Source: Amyelois transitella (lineage: Eukaryota > Arthropoda > Insecta > Lepidoptera > Pyralidae). From it: DNA of 64,000 nucleotides. This document shows positions 55,901-64,000 of this stretch, piece by piece. Where the stretch lies: contig NC_083508.1 in NCBI RefSeq assembly GCF_032362555.1, positions 2,509,001-2,573,000 of the forward strand. The letters are read 5' to 3'. The notes beneath the pieces were generated by a model. The model had not been told where the DNA came from. It searched no databases and saw nothing but the letters and a program-made list of their open reading frames with translations. A program made the translations under genes and the position numbers. Position 1 is the first letter of the stretch. The number at the start of each line of letters is the position of its first letter.

Positions 55901-58900
55901 TTTGAATTTTGAGTACCGATTGGACATAAGATTTTCAGTATTTTTTTATAGTAGGTATGAAAGATAGCTTCCTTACTAATTTGGTAGCCAAGAAAATCAC
56001 AGCGTGTGCCACCAGATGCTTATATTCCTAATAAGTTGTAAAGGCAATCAAGGGAGAGGAGTCTTAAAAATATAGGATATTGCTTCAACCCGTCGTTATC
56101 TCTCAATTTCATGGGACAAGACGTGTGTGTGTATTACGATTACTACGCAGTATGTATAAAGCAGTCACTTCCCACGTCTGTCTCTGTGTATGTATTCATG
56201 TTTATATCTTTAAGTCTACACAGCGGATTTTGATGCAGTTTTTTTAATAGAGTGATTCAAGAGGAACGTTTATACATATATATATGCTACCCGTTTGAAG
56301 CCGGGGTGGGTCGCTAGTTCATAGCATGAGAGTTTTCAGCACTTCGGCATATTATCGCGCCACAACCCATTATTAATAACATTTCCACAATGTTGACTGG
56401 TAGAGTAGAGAATGCATTTAGCATCAAGTTCTCAATAAAGTTTTAAGTAAGATTCCAGTCAACCCTTGAAATATCATATATCATTGATATAGTGTCAACA
56501 AATCCAACGCTAAACGTTAAGCGACCATTGGACTTAGTCATTTCTGTGCCGGATTGCCAGAGTCCCTGTTCGATCCCAGGTTAGGTACATCGGAAAGGTC
56601 ATACACATGAAGGTTGATACTTGTTTATGATATTTAATCTGGCACATATTAATAAATAAACTATTATATTGTGTAATATAAATCGCCCTAGTGAAATTGC
56701 AATATTATTGATTGAATTTGAAAATCGTAACTCAACGAGAGTTTATTATAAGGCACACAAAAACAACCTGTAGAATGTTTATCGCTATTTTATGTCCGTA
56801 GAGTCACGTGTCGATCGATTTAGTGCCAATAAAATACCCTTGTCTTTTTTCGTAATACAAAGACAACCCGAAGGGACTATTATGTGTGTTGGGCACCCTC
56901 GGTTAGGGGCAGTGGCCCTAACTGCGCCGGAGTCAAATCAATAATGCACCAGAGCGAGACTAGGGCTCACCCTACTCTCCCTAACATTTGCGTACGTACT
57001 ACGAACCAACACCATTTCAGTTTACAGCGGCACGCTGAGAACGTCTTATCGCTGTTTTATTGTTTTCCAAAAGTAATTCTGCACGATTACAACGCCGCGT
57101 ATCATGCATTGGTACGTTCAAAGCGGGACGGTGGAGTGTTTCATTCAACTGTTTTATTATTTTGACTCATTACAATTCACTTGTTCATACAGTACAGTCG
57201 ACGGATCACGATGAGATAATAATACGCGTGACGGACGCGCGCAATTCCGAATTCAAAAAATCTAGATTTTTTTTTTTAATTTACGACTAATGAGTGTGTC
57301 TTTGGTGTGGTTGCGCAGGTTGCCCAAGGAGGAGATTGCGGCTCGCGTGGCCGCATTCAGGGCAAAACTCTCGGAGACAGGAGGCGTAGACAAGGACGTG
57401 CCCAGAGACGAATTCGGGAGGGTAGCGTAAGTATTTTATTCATGAATTTCCTTATCTTATTTTAAAATTCGAACTTGCTATGTCGTGCCAGTAGTAGTTA
57501 CATATTTTCGTGATGCCTAACTATTTATTCGAACTCCGTGAGGGCCCTCGGCATAATATTTTGGTATATCACGAATTTGGAGCAGTAGTTATAAAATTGA
57601 ACATTGTTTTCAAATTTTGTATAACTAGTTCCTATTTTTTAACACTTTACTGTTTTTTTATAGTAATGTTAATTTACAACATACCTTATACTTCAGTGAA
57701 GAACTAAGTGGAAAGTGAAAAGAAGTAAGGGTATATAAAAATATTGAAATAAAAATGTATTCAGCATGAGTTAGCTGTCGACAGGCGTACCGTGTATGAG
57801 TTTTAATATTACTTAAATTTTAATCCAGTTCATAATGTTATTTATATGTTTATTTTCCATACAATTAAAAAATACCCCGAACTGTTGGATAATGTACAAT
57901 GCGCATGAGACACAGTTTGCTAAGTGGAAAAATAATTAATTGGCTTTTGTTCAAATATAAATATTTTTGTTTATAATTCAAGGGCCTCATGTATATTACA
58001 GCTATTTACGTCAAAATAAATAACTGCGCTTGCGCACTTGAATAAACAATTTTTTTCAATACATCATTAATATACGCTTCACGTCTTATTGGCATAATAT
58101 AGAGTTTTTCGTGCGACGAAGGTAACCTTATTTTGTTTCTCGATAGTAAATTAAGAAACATGGTATATTAATTGTTCTAATTATGTGTATGTTACAAATA
58201 ATTCATAATCGCTTATAATTTAAATCTTCTTCTATGATAATTCCTCATGACTTTAATTAATTAAATATAAAATTAATTAGTGCTTCATGTTTTGAATTTA
58301 AGTACCTAAACCCACCTAGGCTGAGTTGCTAAGTAACTAATTGTTAGTTAATTAATTCGCAATCTCTCGACAATTATCTACGGTTTTGAAAATAATTGCT
58401 TTGTGACGCGAAATTGCGTATAGATAAGCTTTCTTTACGGGATAAATATCACGAAAAGTGAAGGAAGGTGCAAAGAAAGACGCGATTACTAAACTGACCT
58501 ACACCGCTCTCATAACGTTTCAAACTTAAATCCGCTATCTTGACTTTCAGAGAATTTTAATCCAATTTTTACTAGCTCTAGGTTCAAACAGAATATGTAT
58601 TCCTATTCTAAAACCACACTTCCGATGACCTAATAATTATGAGTACTATTTATAAACAAATAACAATAGATAAATCATTATTTCCTCCGACTAGCCTCGA
58701 TATTACGAGTATTTTTATACACCCTTTATTGCTGGTTTGTTAGCGATGAAAATACATAAAAATAACCAGTTGATTCTCGTCGTAGTTAAACTTCACTAAT
58801 GGTATTTTAGGGATCCTCTGGCGATATTTTTTTTAGTTAATATTATGAATTCCAGTCAACCCATCAAGTTTGAAGAACTAAATATTCTTAAATTGAATAA

Positions 58901-61900
58901 TTACGCTAAATTAAAAACGAGTATTTCATTTGACTTAATTCAGTGGTCCTCAATCATTCAGTAAAAAATTTAGATAAGTGCAAAAGTTATTTAGAAAATA
59001 CCAAAATAGTGATTTTTCTCTTGTCTGAATTAAAAACTAAATCTTTAAGACGATATAAATTTGCAATCATAAGCACTTAATAATTGGCAATGGGAATTCG
59101 AGGCACTGAAAAATGCATTAAGAAATTCATAATTTGGCAATTCCTATCCAACGGAGATAGCAAGACAAAGAGGACTAAATATTTTCACATTGCATAATGT
59201 TGCACAGGTTAAAATTGCAAAATATCGGAAAGTATTTTTTATTCAAAGAAAGTCAACAAAAGAGCGAATAAGACAAAAAGAAGGCTGAATGAAGTAATGT
59301 AAATCAATCAATGTTTTCACATTGTCTAATTTTGCAAAGGTTAAACTTGCAAAATATTGGCAATTATGTTCCTATACATAGAAAGTCAACAATAGAGAGT
59401 ACAAGACAAGAAATAGGCTAAAAGTCGTTATGTAAAGTGTGTCAAATGTTTTCACCTTATTTTACACAGGTCAAAATTGAAAAATATCGGAAAGTTTGTT
59501 TGTGGATGAACACATCCAAAGAAAGTTTACAAAAGCTTGTACACAAAGGGAGGCTAAAAGTAGTAGTGTAAAGTGTATCAAATGTTTTCACCGCTTACAA
59601 GTGGGGTGCGTATCGATCGCGTGACGTCGAGGAAGGGTGGCCCGTGTTGGGGAGGCAGGATTTGATACCCCACTACGCTGACTGTAGATTGTGTTACGTT
59701 AGAAAAAGGATTAACATACATATGGGACGGTTTTGATTTGCGTTTTTTTGACCTTTTAACATATTTTCCTAGTTTTTCCATTTGTCGAAGGCGGGTGTAC
59801 CTAATATTTCCTATGTATGTAGGTAGATGTATTATAACTATGGTATGCCAAAATTTTGCAGAACTTTGGAGGCCTGTCTGGAATTTTGGACTATGATATA
59901 AACTTAAATAGTTTTGTCCTAAAGCGTTGTAGGACATCTTTGTCTTTTATATGTTAGGCTATAAAGAAAAGATAGTCCGGCTTAGCGCTGGTTAAAATAT
60001 TTTTCCTTAGATTTCAGGTCAATCGCACAGTTCGATGTCTTATTATGTCACAGGTCGTTTTTTAACACGGTTTTAAGTCGTAAGAAAATTAGAAATGCTC
60101 GGAAATTTTGTTCATAAATATTGTACTTACATGTAGTAAAGTAGTTTGTGAGGTGAAATTATTAAACAACGACGCGGAAGTTATTTTAGAACGCTATTCA
60201 ATTACTCAGTAAACGTGTCGTTGTTATAGAGCATTTGGCTAAAGAGAATGAGTCCCAAGAAACTGAACATTTGCTGATTGTATAATTCGGATGCGTATAA
60301 TTCGACGATGTTATGGAAAGTGGAGTAGTTAACCAAGTTAGCTGAGTATTAATTGACAATGTGTTCATAATTGACTTAACTGTAGATCGGAGAATTGTTT
60401 TAATTTGATGAAGATTGGCAGGTTTCGGAAAAAATCGTCAGCTTCCGCGGTCTGCGACGGTCGTACTCGTACGTACGGGCACTACCTACCTTCAAAAGGT
60501 GTCGTCCTTTTTTATCTAAAATTTTCTATTTTCCGTAGTTCATTTGTTTCCCTTATTAGTTTTCCATTTAGATTCCAGACTAGAATTTCTTCGGGCTTCT
60601 GTTGTTTGTCGTTCTTCTGTCCTCCTCAATTTAAATGATTTTTCAGTCTAGCCAGAATGTCCCTGTTTTGTTATTTTCGTATTGTTGCGTTTCACCTTTA
60701 TTCTAGTTCATTGGATATCTTCGTGACCTTTTCTCCGACATATTTTAATTATGCGAACTTTATACTCGCAAGACTGACCTCTTTATTTTGGAAGGTTTGA
60801 CCTTTACAGCTTCCAATAAAACTACCTGTTCTCTGAGATAAACTTATTTAGAATTATTTGGTGCAATCAATGTGTGGCTCACATCGCATACTATTAGAAC
60901 GGGTTGAATATCTAATATATCAAATATTTCCTCCTAGAACTACCGCACTTATTAATGTCCTATATTTATTACTAACTTCATTACGATCTGGTCACGTACT
61001 ACATTGAATTCCCGTCTAGCTCTTATTAAAGTCTCTGCTTTCACGTAGTTGTTTTTTCTTATAGGGATAATTCCATTTGTGACCTTAGCTTTTAGCTCCG
61101 GACCGAAAGCATATCCATATTGTAAAAAGATTTAGTAATATTTCATAAGAATTGTTCATTGGTAAATTCCTTCCTTTTTTCTTTTTTTAAAGGCTTATAT
61201 CTTGAGAAAACACATAATACATTATGTCTGAATCTGAAAAAAGACTATTTATACAAACATTTTACATGGATTTAGTACAAAGTATGGTATGATAAACGTT
61301 GCTTGATATACATATGTAGGTGCAACAATGAAAGGAAAGAACAACAAAATGTGACACAAGCCTGTAGCAGATGTTACAAAGAGGTTCTGAAATGATCTTA
61401 AATCTACGACCATTATCATTAGGGCAGCGATTTCTTATAATGTTATTATAAGCTCAGAAAAACTAAGTATTCGGTAATATCACACGTCCAGAGGGACAAA
61501 GAAATAATGTAAAGTAAAAGGCAAAGACAGATCAGATAAGCAACATTCAATCACATTGAACCACAATGTGATAAGACTTGTGTCTCAATTTTTAAATGTA
61601 TTGTTTGTGTGTGCAAAGATATAACTAAACTACCTTTTGATGGTAATTTTTATGAAAATTTATTATCCATACCAATAGGCTTATGATATGACCCACAAGC
61701 TTCTAATATAAATTTCCACTATAATTTCCGCCCCAACATCACTAATAAACATTTTCTCGCTGACCTAATCACGCGATCTCCGGTATCGTGTTAGCGGGAC
61801 AGGTAATGCGTGCTAATTAACACGCCAGTTTCGTGCCAAAAACCACCGCGCCCAGGCCGTGTTTGTGATTTGTCACCATTGAATGTTTATTGCTAGAATC

Positions 61901-63953
61901 GATATTGCAATAATATAATTGCAAACTGGCAAAAAAGAAGGCGCGTAAAAAAGTTAGATTTTTTTTTTGTTTAAATAGATTTTATTGACCTACTCAAAGC
62001 TTAATGTTAAACTTGTTAGAAGTTGTTCAAACCGACAAATAAGTATAAAATATAAATTACAGCGTAGAAAGTGTTATGATATTTAATCTCACTTGGCTGC
62101 AGTATTGAGTTTGTTGGTTATTGTAAACTCGTAAAATATTAAATGTAGTTTTTGGCGTACTATCCTCAAATTAACTCTGTGTACCTGATTGCACCTAAAG
62201 ATAGTGGAAAGTGTTTCTGGCACGCTCATTTCTGTTATGATTTTGCTCTCTTTGCCAGACTAAATAGACGTGTGGACGTTGATCAATTGAGCTGGGCAGG
62301 TGGGGCTTGTAAAGCGGATTGGCGTGATAACAGAATTATACCGCAGCAACATCATTTATTGTTTTAATTCTGGCACAGGCAATATTTAAATTAATATAAT
62401 GTCATCGTCTAGATTAACAATTAATCTATTTCAGATCTATAAAACTTTTAAATTTACTTTGTAAATTGGTGACGTCATAAAAGACGCCACTTGAGTTAAA
62501 CAAATCAATAAAGCCCTAATGAGCCAAAGGGCATTGTTACGGTAGAAAATTTAAAAGCGCCTAGCGTAGTTCCCCGACGTCATTTGAGCACAAAGAGCGA
62601 GGGTAAGTAGCCCCTTTGTGAGGCGTCGCGAATTTCCGATGTTTGCGCAGCCTGCGCGCGACGCCGGCTTTCCTGTTGCCGCTCCGGCAGAAGCGCCGCC
62701 GGCCCGACGCCGGCCGCTCTCACATGTAGGCCTCACGCCCAATCCAAGTCTTCCAGCGGTCATGCCGCCATAACTTAGCTTTATTCTAGTTTACGTAACC
62801 AAGTCTTCCATTAGCATAAGTAGGTTAAGATGAATAGAGGTAGGGCGTCGCGTCGCGATCAGAACAACAGAGTAGTGTTCGAACGGCTCTGGCGAGGTAC
62901 ATTCCAAGCGGTGCTCGCGGGCCCGCAGCGCAGACCCCGCGCTTCCTCCCACGACCCCAATCCCGAGTCGAGTCTGGTGCCCGTCACCATGCCCCAACAA
63001 GGCCCCTCCACAGTGGCCGACAGCCTCGAACCTGCCATCAGAACTATCCTCGAAGGCCTCCGAAACTCATGCTGTTGCCGATGCAACTGCTCGCAACCGG
63101 AACGAAATTTTAACGACAATTTGCAGGTCTGTCTCTCCAACGACGAAGAGAGGAAGTCCATGCGTTCCGTCATAAGGTGTGCACCCAGTTTTATCGATTT
63201 CTTAGTTATCGCTCGCCGTCCGAGATCGTTACGAGTACCGACCACGTATCAAATGTTTAATTAAAAGTTACAAGCGCACATGAACTGTGTTAATTGGATT
63301 ATAAACGATTTCATAGTCGGTCAAAACTACCTACCTTCCTATATAAGCGTTACATTAATGTTCCAAGATGTTTTCTCATAGATATTAGTGATTCTAAATT
63401 ATTTTACTTTCCCTATTTTAGCGCACTTAGGTGCTATTCAGGTAAATATGTGTTAAAATATGACTCTGTTGCTTGCTGACAGAAATTTTCACCTTGTCCT
63501 ATATTTGTCACACTAAGAACATTTATCTGACACTTTCGTTTTCTTAGAATAAACATCATCAGCATTTAAAAATAAAGAAGTGTGACGCGCCTACTATTCG
63601 AAGTACACTGCGTAGTATAGTATAGAAACAAGCACACATATTATACATACCTTGGCCGCGCCGCGTAGTGGTGTGTGTGTGAGTTTGACATCTGTCAAAA
63701 AAATCCGCCATATTGAAATTAACGTTTCGTTCCGCAGTGTACGGGAGACGCACGCGATCGCCGAGGCGCAGCAAGAGAAAAACGCGCGTCTTCGGGACGC
63801 ATTTGGGATTTCGCCGAGGTTTGTGGAGGGGACAAGCCTGGACCCCGAGAGGAGGGCCAGGGAGCACGCGCAGCGGTACCCGCTTGTCAGGACGCCGAGC
63901 AATGAGAGGGAGGAACGGGACGCGCACGTCTCTAAGAAGAAAAAGAAAAGAAG
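52960..63953 (+). CDS. SRRM2: SRRM2 / cwc21-domain spliceosome protein (partial, runs off right end)
   Basis: Coding exons seen: 52960-53198, 57319-57426, 63738-63953, with phases 2, 2 and 2. A non-coding first exon probably ends at 52777 (AATG|GTAAGA) and joins the acceptor at 52943. The N-terminus [20 protein letters not shown] is nearly identical to human SRRM2. Residues about 53-100 form the cwc21 domain (ILDHERKRK, then LPKEEIAARVAAFRAKL). Exon 4 has ETHAIAEAQQEKNARLRDAF and SLDPERRARE, matching human ETHQLAE and RLRAAFGISDSYVDGSSFDP, and ends in KKKKKRR before a donor. In human and yeast (Cwc21) this protein binds the spliceosome core near the exon. The RS-rich exons lie beyond the window. 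Introns of 4.1 and 6.3 kb hold mobile DNA. Confidence 0.93.
53544..54468 (+). mobile_element. Degraded DNA transposon with 15-bp terminal inverted repeats
   Basis: AATAGGCTATTTGAC at 53544-53558 is matched in reverse by 54454-54468. Inside, a short coding remnant at about 53861-54018 contains MVGVFFKDNPDFYAAELRNV, which I recall from repeated insect SWIM/YqaJ-type genes, and it ends at a donor-like GTAAG. The rest is non-coding AT-rich DNA. The target-site duplication was not resolved. The element sits in an intron of the SRRM2-like gene. Confidence 0.5.
53895..53940. repeat. Two adjoining perfect hairpins
   Basis: CCTACCAAAAGACTTTTGG to 53917 has 11-nt arms and a 1-nt loop; 53916-53940 has 11-nt arms (GGTCCACTTTT) and loop GGC. 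The two share GG at 53916-53917. Confidence 0.85.
54927..55005 (+). mobile_element. Family A fragment
   Basis: CCTATCAGTCTTATTAAGAC to GATATAGACATGATTATATG, only the last third of the element. Confidence 0.6.
55418..55588 (+). mobile_element. Family A repeat, 5' truncated
   Basis: GGCTTATAAACTTGGGCCTC through CAATTTGTCACTATTTGAAT to GGATATAGACGCGAATATATG and (ATGT)n. Confidence 0.65.
57427..62564. other. Long intron of the SRRM2-like gene
   Basis: AT-rich. Contains a diverged tandem array at 59179-59581. A short CpG-richer block near 61760-61860 (CGCGATCTCCGGTATCGTG) may be regulatory. No other exon was recognised. Confidence 0.45.
59179..59581 (+). repeat. Three diverged tandem units of about 132-136 bp
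   Basis: Units 59179-59310, 59311-59445 and 59446-59581 each begin ATRTTTTCAC, contain GGTTAAAATTGCAAAATAT-like sequence, an AGAAAGT(C/T)(A/T)ACAA block and end ATGTAAA or GTAAAGTGT. A fourth unit starts (AATGTTTTCACCGC) and is lost. Confidence 0.7.
62565..62760 (+). promoter_or_regulatory. CpG island before the alternative first exon
   Basis: GCAGCCTGCGCGCGACGCCG, GAAGCGCCGCCGGCCCGACG and GCCGGCCGC. It ends about 70 bp before the ATG at 62830 and contrasts with the AT-rich intron around it. Confidence 0.45.
62830..63176 (+). CDS. Candidate alternative first exon or nested gene exon
   Basis: The ATG at 62830 has an in-frame TAG nine bases upstream. It opens 115 codons plus two bases to a donor ATAAG|GTGTGC. 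The frame has GC-rich third positions unlike the surrounding intron. The peptide starts MNRGRASRRDQNNR, has a cysteine cluster CCCRCNC near 82-88 and ends with NDEERKSMRSV. The phase (2) is the one needed by the next SRRM2-like exon at 63738, so splicing there would give VRETHAIAEA in frame and a protein without the cwc21 N-terminus. A separate nested gene that continues past the window is the alternative. I recognise no domain. Confidence 0.45.
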
Positions 63954-64000
63954 GTGAGTTCAAATATATAGAGGTACATAACATCGTTATCCTTTGCGGG

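Noticed and set aside
59578-59937. 119-codon minus-strand frame in the SRRM2-like intron
   Set aside because: No family match, no splice signals in phase with neighbours, and it starts in the tandem array.
62859-63245. 128-codon minus-strand frame
   Set aside because: The plus-strand frame over the same bases has an ATG, an upstream stop, a CpG island before it and a phase-matched donor. The minus frame has none of these.
1-64000. CRISPR arrays, bacterial operons, origins, riboswitches
   Set aside because: The gene structure is clearly eukaryotic. The only regular repeats are dispersed short elements and one tandem array.

Overview
This is an animal nuclear window, most likely from a moth or butterfly. 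The genes have short exons with GT-AG introns. The DNA between them is AT-rich and full of short repeats that I recognise from memory as typical of Lepidoptera: a ~250-bp element ending in (ATGT)n, a short element with an RTE-like tail, and tRNA-headed SINEs. No bacterial operon, phage, CRISPR array or retrovirus-like element was seen. All exon models were read by eye from splice signals, phase and family resemblance.

Layout. 1-6.3 kb: almost empty, with one doubtful exon near the left edge. 6410-6707 (-): first coding exon of an acidic protein that begins a SKICH/HECW-like domain. 9172-9591 (+): a two-exon 82-aa protein I do not recognise. 10707-13494 (+): a five-exon 205-aa protein whose first intron is GC-AG. 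13867-16534 (-): TMEM201/Samp1 (inner nuclear membrane, 678 aa), divergent from 17273-24006 (+): TTC27 (796 aa, 12 exons). 24714-28797 (+): rabenosyn-5 (437 aa), convergent with 29021-31210 (-): an intronless axonemal dynein intermediate chain of DNAI4/WDR78 type (729 aa). 32641-49682 (+): a two-SH3 protein with a PPPY motif and a 13.6-kb first intron. 50059-51833 (-): THOC6. 52960-63953 and beyond the right edge (+): the SRRM2/cwc21-domain spliceosome protein, with a possible alternative first exon at 62830-63176.

Themes. The THO-complex gene and the spliceosome gene sit head to head across 0.9 kb that holds a perfect DRE-like TATCGATA site, so they may share promoter control. The dynein chain, and more doubtfully the 205-aa protein, suggest cilium or sperm-tail roles. 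The rest are housekeeping genes for early endosome, nuclear envelope and TPR functions.

The most unusual layer is structural. The window holds many perfect or near-perfect inverted repeats. One is a 128-nt perfect pair with a 37-nt loop (9839-10131). One is a 452-bp foldback with 118-nt perfect inner arms (41848-42299). Several smaller hairpins have arms of 11-24 nt. Rabenosyn exon 5 is bracketed within about 10 nt on each side by inverted copies of the same repeat, a layout expected to favour exon looping or circular RNA. These are the best candidates for something not yet described.
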